A DNA stretch of 64,000 nt from Stenotrophomonas sp. MYb238 (GTDB lineage: Bacteria; Pseudomonadota; Gammaproteobacteria; Xanthomonadales; Xanthomonadaceae). Location of the stretch: contig NZ_WIDL01000004.1 in NCBI RefSeq assembly GCF_009496535.1, positions 1 to 64,000 of the forward strand, read 5' to 3'. This document shows, piece after piece, positions 18,640-28,628 of this stretch. Made by a program: the position numbers and the translations under genes. The notes beneath the pieces are model-generated. The model saw only the letters and a program-made list of their open reading frames with translations, did no database searches and was not told the DNA's origin. Each line of letters opens with the position of its first letter. The first letter of the stretch is position 1.

Positions 18640-20583
<1,944 letters not shown>

Positions 20584-20585
20584 GG

Positions 20586-20712
20586 CGGGGGAAGGGAATG
20601 TGGGAAAGGGGAATGATGCGCCACTGTGCGTTGTTCCCCGGCCTCGCTTCCCCCTTTCCTGCCCTTGGCGCTGCATTCCATCCCTCCCGCTTCCCTGTTC
20701 CCCATTCCCCGC
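20586..20712. repeat. GGGAA-rich inverted repeat between acs and crbR-like gene
   Basis: A left arm (20586-20614) made of GGGAA/GGGGAAT units is complemented by TTCCC/CCCCATTCCCC units on the right (20690-20712), enclosing about 75 bases. Low-complexity GGGAAT-type elements of this kind are common in xanthomonad intergenic DNA. The right arm ends only 9 bases from the regulator ATG, leaving no room for a normal ribosome-binding site there. Confidence 0.6.
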
Positions 20713-20721
20713 TCCAACCCC

Positions 20722-21387
20722 ATGCCTACCCTCCTGATCGCCGACGACCACCCGCTGTTCCGCGAAGCGCTGCGCGGCGCGGTGCAGCGGGTGATTCCCG
20801 GCGTGCAGCTGCTGGAGGCCGACAGCGTCGAGGCGCTGTACGCGCTGGCCGAGCAGCATCCCGACGCCGACCTGGTGCTGATGGACCTGAACATGCCCGG
20901 CGCGCAGGGTTTCAACGCGCTGGTGCACCTGCGTTCGCTGCACCCGCAGCTGCCGATCGTGGTGGTGTCCGCGCGCGAGGAGCCGACGGTGATGCGGCGC
21001 GCGCTCGACCATGGCGCGTTCGGCTTCATCCCCAAGTCGGCCGATTCGGACACCATCGGCCACGCGCTGGGCACCATCCTCGACGGCGAGCGCTGGGCGC
21101 CGGCCGAGGCGCACAACGTGCCGCCCACCGACCACGAGGAACGCGAGGTCGGCCAGCGCCTGCGCGAGCTGACCCCGCAGCAGTTCCGCGTGCTGCAGAT
21201 GCTCGGCGCCGGCCGCCTCAACAAGCAGATCGCCTACGACCTGAACGTGTCCGAGGCCACCATCAAGGCGCATGTCACCGCGATCCTGCGCAAGCTCGGC
21301 GTCACCAACCGCACCCAGGCGGTGCTGATGGCCGGCAAGCTGGCCATCGACGACGACAGCATCGTGCTGCCGCCGGAAGAGGACTGA
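20722..21387 (+). CDS. LuxR-family response regulator (CrbR/ErdR-like)
   Basis: This 221-residue protein has an N-terminal receiver (phospho-acceptor Asp55 in VLMDLNMPG; acidic pair in IADDH; Lys in PKSADS) and a C-terminal LuxR/NarL helix-turn-helix (LTPQQFRVLQML, NKQIAYDLNVSEATIKAHVTAILRKLGV). It sits 138 bases after acs. The SLC5-linked hybrid kinase typical of CrbS is encoded 4 kb away. In Vibrio and Pseudomonas, CrbS/CrbR (MxtR/ErdR) activates acs for acetate use, and this is the most likely role here. ATG 20722 starts the receiver; the upstream sequence is C-rich with no clear Shine-Dalgarno site. Confidence 0.87.
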   Translation: MPTLLIADDHPLFREALRGAVQRVIPGVQLLEADSVEALYALAEQHPDADLVLMDLNMPGAQGFNALVHLRSLHPQLPIVVVSAREEPTVMRRALDHGAFGFIPKSADSDTIGHALGTILDGERWAPAEAHNVPPTDHEEREVGQRLRELTPQQFRVLQMLGAGRLNKQIAYDLNVSEATIKAHVTAILRKLGVTNRTQAVLMAGKLAIDDDSIVLPPEED

Positions 21388-21448
21388 GCCGCACTGGCGG
21401 CCTCATGCGCAGCGGCGCGATGCCGCTCCATGGACGCGGTGACGCCGT

Positions 21449-23914
21449 TCAGGCCGCGCGCGGCTGGCGCGGCGCGTCGTCGCCGCCCAGCACGAACGTC
21501 TCTGCCGCCACGGCCAGTTCCTGCGCCTGTTCGCGCATCGCCACGGCCGCCTGCGAGGACGCATGGGCGACATTGCCGCTCTGCCGCGTTCCCTCGCCGA
21601 TGCGGCGCAGCAGCCGTTCAACGTCGTCCACCGCGCTGACCTGGCGCGCCGACGCCGCATCGATGCGCGCCATCGCCGTCACCACCTGCTGCACGCGGCC
21701 GCCGATGTCCTGCATCGCCTCGCCGCTGCTGTCGACCAGGCGCGCCCCTGCCTCCACCTGCTGTAGCGAGGCGTCCACCAGCGTGCGGATCTGCTGCGAG
21801 GCCTCGGCCGAACGCTGTGCCAGCTGGCGCACTTCGCCGGCGACCACGGCGAAGCCGCGGCCATGGCTGCCGGCGCGCGCCGCTTCCACCGCCGCGTTGA
21901 GCGCCAGCAGGTTGGTCTGGAACGACAGGCTGTCCACCGTGGCGACGATCTCGCGGATGCGGCGCGAGGAGGCGCGCAACCGCTCCATGCCGGTCACCGC
22001 GGCGGCAGTGGCCTCGCGCCCGCGCTCGGCCGCGACGCTGGCGGCTTCGGAGATTTCCGCGCTCGCGCGCGCGCTGCCGGCGTTCTCGCGGGCCTCGCCG
22101 GCCACCGAGCGGATGCGCCCCAACGCGTCGTGCACGTCGTCCACCTGCTGCCGGACCTGGCCGGCCAGCTCGCGGGTGCCGCTGGCCATGTCGTCCACCG
22201 CCGCCTGCACGCTGCCGGCCGACTGCTGGATGCTGGAGACGATGCCGCCGACCTGGCGCATCGCCACTTCCAGTCCCTGCCGCAGCCGCGCGTAGATGCC
22301 ATGGCCGTCGCCGCGCATGCGCGCGCTCAGGTCGCCGCGGGCGAAATGGCCGATGACGCGGGTGGCGTCGCCGACCTGCGACTGCACGCCGTCCAGCAAT
22401 GCGTTGATGCGCCCGGCCAGCTCCTGCACGAAGCCCTGTTTGTCGCCCAGCTCGATGCGCCCTTCCAGGTCGCCCGCGGCGGCGGCGGCCACCACCGCGG
22501 CGACCTCGTGGGCGATCACCCGCTCCAGGCGGCGGTCCTGCCATTCCATCACCAGCCCCAGCACCCGCTCCTGTTCCAGCACCGGGCTGGCGCGCAGCAG
22601 GAACCCGGTATTGCCCAGTTCCACCTCGGCATCAACCGTGTGGCCACGCTCCGCCTCGGCAAGCACCGCGGCCACGTCGGCGCCGAGCACGGCCGCGTCC
22701 ACGCCGGTGCCGATCGGCGCCTGGACGCCGGCCTGCGCGAAGGTCTGCAGCAGGGCATCGTTGGCGTAGACCACGCGGCCTTCGGCATCGGTCACCAGCA
22801 CCGCGGCGCGGGCCACGTCCAGCGCCTGGCGCACGCGCTGGTTGGCGAGCGCGGCGATGCGTTCGGCGGCGATGCGCTCGCGCAGGCTGGCCTGCATCTG
22901 CATCAGCGCGGTGGCGAGGCGGCCGATCTCGTCGTCGCGGTTGCGCACCACCAGGGTGCCGTCGAGGTGGTCGTCGGCGATGGCGCGGGCGAACGCGGCG
23001 GCATCGGCCAGTGGCCGGTCGATGGCGCGCAGCAGCAGCACCAGCAGCGATACCAGCAACAGGCCGACGATGAGCACGGTGGCGGCGAAGGTGGCGTTCA
23101 TCCAGGTGCGCGCGGACGCCTGCCCGGCGCGCTGTTCCTGCAGCGCGCTGCGCTGGTCGCGCTGCAGGCGCTGGATCACCGGGCCCACCTGCGCGGCATG
23201 GTCGTCCAGCGCCTGGGTTTCGCTGTCCACGCCGAAGCGCGCCGCCGCATAGGACAGGAACGCGCCCTGGTAGCGCTGCATCGCCTCGCGTACCTGCCCG
23301 CGCACGCCCTCGGGCATGCGCGCACGCTGCAGTAGCAGTTCGAACGGCATCGCCTCCGCGCCCAGTTCGTCGGCGTATTTCTGCTCGCGGCGCAGGATGA
23401 AATCCTTCTCGTGGCGGCGCATGCTCAGCATCGACACCTGCAGTTCCGGCTCCCGGTAGTCGCCGATCAGGTTTTCCACCGTGTGCACCGCCGCGCGCAG
23501 TTCGCCCTGCATGCCGCTGTCGGCATCGTGGCCCAGCTCGCCGATGCGTTCGTCCAGCAACTGCGCCGATTCGAGGTAGGACCGCAGCGTCGCCGCCAGC
23601 TCCGCCGGCCAGGGGTCGGCGCCCTGCGCCGGCGCCAGCGCCTCGTCCAGCTGCACGCGCGCCTTGCCGAACGCCTGTCCGGCGGCGGTCGAGAACGACA
23701 TGGCATACTCGGCCTGCGCGCGTCGCGTCTCGGCGAAGGCGCGGGCCAGGTTCTCCAGCCGCGCCGCCTCCTGCTGGTAACGTTGCAGGCGCTGGTCGGC
23801 GGCGCGCATGCCGGCGCTGAGCCAGGCATAAGCCGAGCCGATGACGGCCAGGCCGACGACCAGGGCCAACAGGCTCAACCGCAGCTTCTGGGCGATTCCA
23901 AGCGGGAACTTCAT
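21449..23914 (-). CDS. Methyl-accepting chemotaxis protein with PAS-like domain
   Basis: This 821-residue chemoreceptor has TM1 at about 12-32, a long helical periplasmic region to about 275 (rich in MxxHEKDFILRR-like helical-bundle motifs) and TM2 at about 280-305. A HAMP follows (about 305-365), then a PAS-like segment (about 375-470, ARAAVLVTDAEGRVVYAND), a second HAMP-like linker, and the signalling hairpin around FQTNLLALNAAVEAARAG and GRGFAVVAGEVRQLAQRS. The start at 23914 is preferred to the upstream in-frame ATG because it begins directly before TM1. No che genes adjoin it. A FliA-type promoter lies 30-56 bases upstream, tying expression to the flagellar regulon. Confidence 0.93.
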   Translation of the reverse strand: MKFPLGIAQKLRLSLLALVVGLAVIGSAYAWLSAGMRAADQRLQRYQQEAARLENLARAFAETRRAQAEYAMSFSTAAGQAFGKARVQLDEALAPAQGADPWPAELAATLRSYLESAQLLDERIGELGHDADSGMQGELRAAVHTVENLIGDYREPELQVSMLSMRRHEKDFILRREQKYADELGAEAMPFELLLQRARMPEGVRGQVREAMQRYQGAFLSYAAARFGVDSETQALDDHAAQVGPVIQRLQRDQRSALQEQRAGQASARTWMNATFAATVLIVGLLLVSLLVLLLRAIDRPLADAAAFARAIADDHLDGTLVVRNRDDEIGRLATALMQMQASLRERIAAERIAALANQRVRQALDVARAAVLVTDAEGRVVYANDALLQTFAQAGVQAPIGTGVDAAVLGADVAAVLAEAERGHTVDAEVELGNTGFLLRASPVLEQERVLGLVMEWQDRRLERVIAHEVAAVVAAAAAGDLEGRIELGDKQGFVQELAGRINALLDGVQSQVGDATRVIGHFARGDLSARMRGDGHGIYARLRQGLEVAMRQVGGIVSSIQQSAGSVQAAVDDMASGTRELAGQVRQQVDDVHDALGRIRSVAGEARENAGSARASAEISEAASVAAERGREATAAAVTGMERLRASSRRIREIVATVDSLSFQTNLLALNAAVEAARAGSHGRGFAVVAGEVRQLAQRSAEASQQIRTLVDASLQQVEAGARLVDSSGEAMQDIGGRVQQVVTAMARIDAASARQVSAVDDVERLLRRIGEGTRQSGNVAHASSQAAVAMREQAQELAVAAETFVLGGDDAPRQPRAA

Positions 23915-23943
23915 TGCAGGACTCCGGGCGTGGGGACGCCCCT

Positions 23944-23970
23944 GGATCGGCCGCACCCGCCGGTTCTTTA
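23944..23970 (-). promoter_or_regulatory. Sigma-28 (FliA)-type promoter of the chemoreceptor gene
   Basis: On the minus strand, TAAA is followed after exactly 15 bases by GCCGATCC. The consensus is TAAA-N15-GCCGATAA, so 10 of 12 defined bases match with perfect spacing. It lies 30 bases upstream of the chemoreceptor ATG. Confidence 0.75.
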
Positions 23971-24077
23971 GCGCTTTCCGCGGACGGATGCGCCAAGGCG
24001 TCCGGTGCGGCGCAATGAAGCCAGCCGGCGATGACAGGGGCATGTCAGCGCGCCGCCCGGAGGGCCCCGCGGTGCCG

Positions 24078-24086
24078 TGCTAGAAT
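24078..24086 (+). promoter_or_regulatory. Extended -10 promoter of mntP
   Basis: TGC-TAGAAT forms an extended -10 element about five bases before the riboswitch begins. No convincing -35 is visible, as is usual for extended -10 promoters. Confidence 0.55.
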
Positions 24087-24090
24087 CCGC

Positions 24091-24262
24091 GCTCCCTTGG
24101 GGAGTAGCCTGCTTCCAGCGTCTGGAAGTGCACGCGTCAACACACTCGACCATTGCGTCGTGGCGCTGCGGCCGGTTCCACGGTTGGCGAGACCAGCGGC
24201 ATGCGTGCGCAACATCAGGTTGGGCGCGCCGTGTGCCGTCCGTCTCCGCCCGACCAGGTAAG
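24091..24262 (+). promoter_or_regulatory. yybP-ykoY manganese riboswitch
   Basis: The leader of mntP contains the conserved features of the Mn2+-sensing yybP-ykoY RNA: GGGGAGTAGCC followed by a small stem (CTTCCAGCGTCTGGAAG), then GTCAACACACTCGACC, and the downstream GGCGAGACC motif. Metal binding between the two loops normally frees the ribosome-binding site or prevents termination, raising MntP synthesis when Mn2+ is high. The 3' boundary is approximate. Confidence 0.88.
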
Positions 24263-24266
24263 CCCG

Positions 24267-24848
24267 ATGTCCCCTCTCTCCATCCTCCTGGTCGGCTTCG
24301 CCATGTCCACCGATGCCTTCGCCGCGGCGATCGGCAAGGGCGCGGCGATGCGCCGTCCGCGCCTGCCCGACGCGCTGCGCGCCGGCCTGATCTTCGGCGC
24401 GATCGAGGCCATCACCCCGCTGCTGGGCTGGCTGCTGGGCCGCGCCGCGTCGCGCTACGTGGAGGCTTTCGACCACTGGATCGCCTTCGTGCTGCTCGGC
24501 GCGCTGGGCGTGCACATGATCGTGGCCGGCCTGCGCCCGGACGCGGAGGAAGAAGCGCAGGACACCGACGACAACCGCCACCACCGCTTCTGGACCCTGG
24601 CCGTCACCGGCCTGGCCACCAGCATCGACGCGGCGGCGATCGGCGTGAGCCTGGCGTTCCTGGACGTGCACATCGGCGTGGTCGCGCTGGTGATCGGCCT
24701 GTGCACGCTGGTCATGGTGACCCTGGGCATCATGCTCGGCCGCGTACTCGGCGCCCTGGTCGGCAAACGCGCGGAGATCATCGGCGGCGTGATCCTGATC
24801 GTCATCGGCGCCAGCATCCTGTACGAGCACCTGCACGGCGCGGCCTGA
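24267..24848 (+). CDS. mntP: Manganese efflux pump MntP
   Basis: This 193-residue inner-membrane exporter has six predicted helices in two repeated halves. The family's acidic metal-binding motifs are present twice: [13 protein letters not shown] in the first half and [15 protein letters not shown] in the second. It exports excess Mn2+. The length agrees with E. coli MntP (188). The frame is open far upstream, but ATG 24267 begins the first helix ([13 protein letters not shown]) and immediately follows the Mn2+ riboswitch, which settles both start and function. It is unrelated to the surrounding acetate genes and is followed by a REP-like hairpin. Confidence 0.95.
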   Translation: MSPLSILLVGFAMSTDAFAAAIGKGAAMRRPRLPDALRAGLIFGAIEAITPLLGWLLGRAASRYVEAFDHWIAFVLLGALGVHMIVAGLRPDAEEEAQDTDDNRHHRFWTLAVTGLATSIDAAAIGVSLAFLDVHIGVVALVIGLCTLVMVTLGIMLGRVLGALVGKRAEIIGGVILIVIGASILYEHLHGAA

Positions 24849-24879
24849 GGAAACCCGGCTCCACCACGACAGCGGCGCC

Positions 24880-24950
24880 GTAGGAGCGCACTTCAGTGCG
24901 CGATGGGGCTTTCCCGGTGGAGCCCCTCGCGCACTGAAGTGCGCTCCTAC
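24880..24950. repeat. REP-like palindrome (perfect copy)
   Basis: 24-base arms (24880-24903 and 24927-24950) are perfectly complementary. They enclose a second stem, GGGGCT/AGCCCC, around TTCCCGGTGG. The result is a roughly 30-bp hairpin starting GTAGGAGCGCACTTCAGTGC. It lies between convergent mntP and the CrbS-like gene, so it may also act as a two-way terminator. Confidence 0.85.
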
Positions 24951-25001
24951 AAGGGCTTTGGCCCGTTGGCATGGGTATTCATCGGAGCAACCTCGTTCCA
25001 C

Positions 25002-25070
25002 GCAGGTACGGAGCTTGCCCTGCACGGGCTTTCCCGGTGAAGCCCCATGCGGGGCAGGCCATGCATCTAC
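25002..25070. repeat. REP-like palindrome (diverged copy)
   Basis: The core GGGCTTTCCCGGTGAAGCCCC (25026-25046) matches the core of the preceding element at 20 of 21 bases. The flanking arms are only partly complementary (GCAGGTACGGAGCTTGCCC versus GGGGCAGGCCATGCATCTAC). It appears to be a second member of the same family with different outer arms. Confidence 0.65.
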
Positions 25071-25121
25071 GGAAAGCGGACGCGGACGGCAACCGCCGGC
25101 GCAGCCGGCATTCCGCCAGCC

Positions 25122-28100
25122 CTACCGCCAGGCGGTGAGAAAGGCGCGCAGCGAGGCCGGCTTCACCGGCTTGGTCAGCACCCGGTAGCCGCGTTCGCGC
25201 GCCAGCCGCTTCAATTCGTCGCGGCCGTCGGCGGTGAGCAGCGCCCCGGGCAGCGGGCGGCCGGCGGCCCCGCGCAGCGCGACCAGCGCGTCCAGGCCGT
25301 CCATGCGGTCGTGCAGGTGGTAGTCCACCAGCATCACGTCCGGGCGCTCGGCGATCTTCTCCAGCGCCATGTCCACGGTGCTGGCGGCGATCACTTCCAC
25401 CTTCCAGCGGCCGAGCAGCGCGCGCATGCCGTCGAGGATTTCCTGGTCGTTGTCCACGCACAGCACGCGCAGCCCGGCCAGCGCCTCGTCGCCGCCGAAC
25501 GCCGGCGTGGCGCGCGGCGGCGGCGCCACCGCCGGCGTCGGCACGCGCGGCAGGGTGATGGAGAACATGCTGCCGCGGCCGGGCTGGCTGCGCGCGTCCA
25601 GGCCGTGGCCGAGCAGGCGCGAGATGCGCTGGCAGATCGACAGGCCCAGGCCCAGGCCCTGTTCGCCCCAGTCGAACGGCTGCTGGTAGCGATGGAACTC
25701 GTTGAAGATCTGCTGCATGTGGTGTTCGGGGATGCCGGGGCCGGTGTCCCACACCTGCAGCTCCACCTGTCCGCCGCGCACGCGCAGCGCCAGCACGATG
25801 CGCCCGCTGCGGGTGTAGCGCAGCGCGTTGGCCATGAAGTTCTGCAGCACGCGGCGCAGCAGGCGGCGGTCGCTGCGCACCCACGCCTGGCGCGCGAACA
25901 CGTGCAGGCGCAGGCCGCGCCCGGCCGCCACCGGCGTGTATTGCGCGGCCAGTTCGCGCACCAGCACCGCGGCATCGAAGTCGGTGACGGTCGGGCGCAG
26001 GCCGCCGGCGTCCAGCCGCGACACGTCGAGCAGGCCGTCGAGCAGTTCCTCGGCCGCGCGCAGCGAGGCGTCCACGCGCTCGGCCAGGTGCCGCTGCTCG
26101 TCGCCTTCCTGCAGGCCGTCGCGCAGCGCCGAGGCGAACAGCCGCGCGGCGTTGAGCGGCTGCAGCACGTCGTGGCTGATCGCGGCCAGGAAGCGGGTCT
26201 TGGACTGCTGCGCCGCCTCGGCCGCCTGCGAGCGCTCGGCCACGCGCTGCTCCAGGGTCTCGTTGGCTTCCAGCAGCGCCTGTTCGGCGCGCTTGAAGTC
26301 GGTGATGTCGTTGTAGCTGGTGACGTAGCCGCCGCCGGGCAGCGCCTGCCCGCGCAGCTCGATCACCTTGCCGTCGGCGCCGGTGCGCTCGAACACGTGC
26401 GGCGTGCCGGCGCGCATGTGGCCGATGCGGCGGTTGATCTGCACCTCGATGTCGCCCTCGCCCAGTTCGCCGCGCTCGGCGTTGTAGCGGATCAGGTCGG
26501 CGACCGGGCGGCCGACGTAGAGCATGCCGTCGGGGTAGCCGAACATCTGCTGGTAGCGGCGGTTCCACGCGGTCAGGCGCATGTCCGGATCGACCACGCT
26601 GACCCCGGCGCTGATGTTCTCCAGCGTGGTGGACAGGATCTCGCGGTTGAAGCGCAGTTCCTGCCCGGCTTCGTCCAGCACCGCCACCACTTCGCCCAGG
26701 TCCATGCCCGAGCCGCGCAGCAGGCTGGTCAGCAGCAGGCGCGCCGACGCCGCGCCGATGGAGGCGGCCAGCAGGCGCTCGGTGAACTGCACCCAGGCGC
26801 GGTCGGCGGCGGCGGCGGGCTGGAACTCGCGCTGCAGCGCCTGCGCCTGCTCGGCGAAGGCGCGCCGCGCGCGCAGGTCGCCGACCACGCGCGTGGCCAG
26901 CGCCAGCAGGTCGCGCACCTTCACGTGCGCCGGCCAGTCGCCGGCCACCGCCGGGCGCTGCGCGTAGGGTTCCACGAACGGCGCCACGCGCAGCCGTTCG
27001 GCCACCCCGGGACGCCAGCGCATCGACACCAGCAGCATGGTCGCGGCGTTGAGCAGCAGCGACCAGAACGTGCCGTGGGTCAGCGGGTCCCAGCCGCGCA
27101 GGCCGAACAGCTGCTCGGGCCGCAGCCAGCCGATGCCGAACGGGCCGCGCTCGACCAGCGCCACGTCCAGCCATCCGCCATGGCAGAGCGCCGGCAGCAG
27201 CAGGGTGTACACCCAGATGCCGAAGCCCACCGCCATGCCGGCGCCGACACCGCGGCGGCTGGCGCCGCGCCAGTACAGCCCGCCGATCAGGCCGGGCGCG
27301 AACTGCGCCACCGCGGCGAAGGCCATCAGCCCGTAGGTGGCGAGCATGGTGTCGTTGTTGCTGCCGCGGTAGTAGCCGTAGGCCACCAGCGCCAGCAGCA
27401 GGATCGCCAGGCGACGGATCCAAAGCACGCGCGAGGCGACGTCGGCGGCCTCGCGGTGGTCGCCGCTGCGGCGCAGCAGCAGCGGCATGACCAGGTCGTT
27501 GCTGATCATCGTCGCCAGCGCGATGGAGGACACAATCACCATGCCGGTGGCCGCGGAGAACCCGCCCACGTAGGCCACCAGCGCCAGCGCGGTGTTGCCG
27601 CCGCTCATCGGCAGCGCCAGCACCAGCGCGTCGTCGGCCACGCGGCCACCGCCGAGCAGCGCGCTGCCGGCCACCGCGATGGGCACGATCATCAGCGAGA
27701 TCAGCACCAGATAGCCGCCGAACAGCCAGCGCGCGCGGCGCACGTCGCCGACGTCGCCGCACTCCACCACCGCCACGTGGAACTGGCGCGGCAGGCAGAT
27801 CAGCGCCAGGAAGCTGAGCAGGGTCTGGGAGACGAAACCCACCGGCGGCGTCGCCTCGAACAGCGTGCGCGCCGATGCCACCACCGCGGTGCCGCGCTCG
27901 GACAGCCACACGTAGGCGAACACGCCCACCGCTACCATCGCCAGCAGCTTGATCATCGATTCCAGGGCGATGGCCAGCATCATGCCGTGGTGGTGTTCGG
28001 TGGCATCCACCTGGCGGGTGCCGAACAGGGTGGCGAACAGCGCCATCAGCAGCGCCACGTACAGCGCCGGATCGGTCAGCACGCTGCCGCCGCCGGCATC

Positions 28101-28544
28101 GCCGGTGAGCACCTGCAGGCTCATCGCCACCGCCTTGTACTGCAGCGCCAGGTACGGCACCACGCCGATCAGCGCGATCAGCGCCACCAGCGCGGCCAGC
28201 CGCCGCGAGCGCCCGTAACGCGAGGAAATGAAGTCGGCGATGGAGACCACGTTCTCGCTGCGCGCGATCAGCGCCAGCCGTTCGATGATGCGCCAGCCGA
28301 ACAGCAGCAGCAGCAGCGGCCCCAGGTAGATCGGCAGGTAGCCGATGCCGTAGCGCACCGCGGTGCCGACCGCGCCGTAGAAGGTCCACGACGAGCAGTA
28401 CACCGCCAGCGCCAGGCTGTAGACCACCGGCCGCAGCCAGGGACGGTCCGGATACATCGGTCGGCGATCGCCCCACCACGCCACGCCGAACAGCAGCGCG
28501 GCGTAGCCGAGCGAGACCAGCAGCAGGATCCAGCTAGAGACCAA
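25122..28544 (-). CDS. SLC5-linked hybrid sensor histidine kinase (CrbS/MxtR-like)
   Basis: This 1140-residue protein fuses a complete transporter-like domain to a hybrid kinase. Residues 1-500 form about 13 membrane helices of the sodium:solute symporter fold (SSWTFYGAVGT, ATMISNDLVMPLLLRR). Next come a linker, a PAS domain (about 635-760, LENISAGVSVVDPDMR), a dimerisation domain with the phospho-His in AAISHDVLQPL (about 790), and the ATPase (NFMANALRY, DTGPGIPE, GLGLGLSI). A C-terminal receiver has Asp in LVDYHLHD near 1073. Such CrbS proteins sense or transport substrate and, with CrbR, induce acetyl-CoA synthetase. The acs gene and a CrbR-like regulator lie 4-6 kb away. CbrA, a relative for nutrient balance, is the main alternative, but it lacks the fused receiver. 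Confidence 0.9.
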   Translation of the reverse strand: MVSSWILLLVSLGYAALLFGVAWWGDRRPMYPDRPWLRPVVYSLALAVYCSSWTFYGAVGTAVRYGIGYLPIYLGPLLLLLFGWRIIERLALIARSENVVSIADFISSRYGRSRRLAALVALIALIGVVPYLALQYKAVAMSLQVLTGDAGGGSVLTDPALYVALLMALFATLFGTRQVDATEHHHGMMLAIALESMIKLLAMVAVGVFAYVWLSERGTAVVASARTLFEATPPVGFVSQTLLSFLALICLPRQFHVAVVECGDVGDVRRARWLFGGYLVLISLMIVPIAVAGSALLGGGRVADDALVLALPMSGGNTALALVAYVGGFSAATGMVIVSSIALATMISNDLVMPLLLRRSGDHREAADVASRVLWIRRLAILLLALVAYGYYRGSNNDTMLATYGLMAFAAVAQFAPGLIGGLYWRGASRRGVGAGMAVGFGIWVYTLLLPALCHGGWLDVALVERGPFGIGWLRPEQLFGLRGWDPLTHGTFWSLLLNAATMLLVSMRWRPGVAERLRVAPFVEPYAQRPAVAGDWPAHVKVRDLLALATRVVGDLRARRAFAEQAQALQREFQPAAAADRAWVQFTERLLAASIGAASARLLLTSLLRGSGMDLGEVVAVLDEAGQELRFNREILSTTLENISAGVSVVDPDMRLTAWNRRYQQMFGYPDGMLYVGRPVADLIRYNAERGELGEGDIEVQINRRIGHMRAGTPHVFERTGADGKVIELRGQALPGGGYVTSYNDITDFKRAEQALLEANETLEQRVAERSQAAEAAQQSKTRFLAAISHDVLQPLNAARLFASALRDGLQEGDEQRHLAERVDASLRAAEELLDGLLDVSRLDAGGLRPTVTDFDAAVLVRELAAQYTPVAAGRGLRLHVFARQAWVRSDRRLLRRVLQNFMANALRYTRSGRIVLALRVRGGQVELQVWDTGPGIPEHHMQQIFNEFHRYQQPFDWGEQGLGLGLSICQRISRLLGHGLDARSQPGRGSMFSITLPRVPTPAVAPPPRATPAFGGDEALAGLRVLCVDNDQEILDGMRALLGRWKVEVIAASTVDMALEKIAERPDVMLVDYHLHDRMDGLDALVALRGAAGRPLPGALLTADGRDELKRLARERGYRVLTKPVKPASLRAFLTAWR

Positions 28545-28628
28545 GGACGAGTTTCCGGACGGGCCGTGCGGCAGTGTAGCCGCTGCCGCGCTGCGGCCAT
28601 GGCGGCCGCGGCGGCGACGCGGCGTGGA

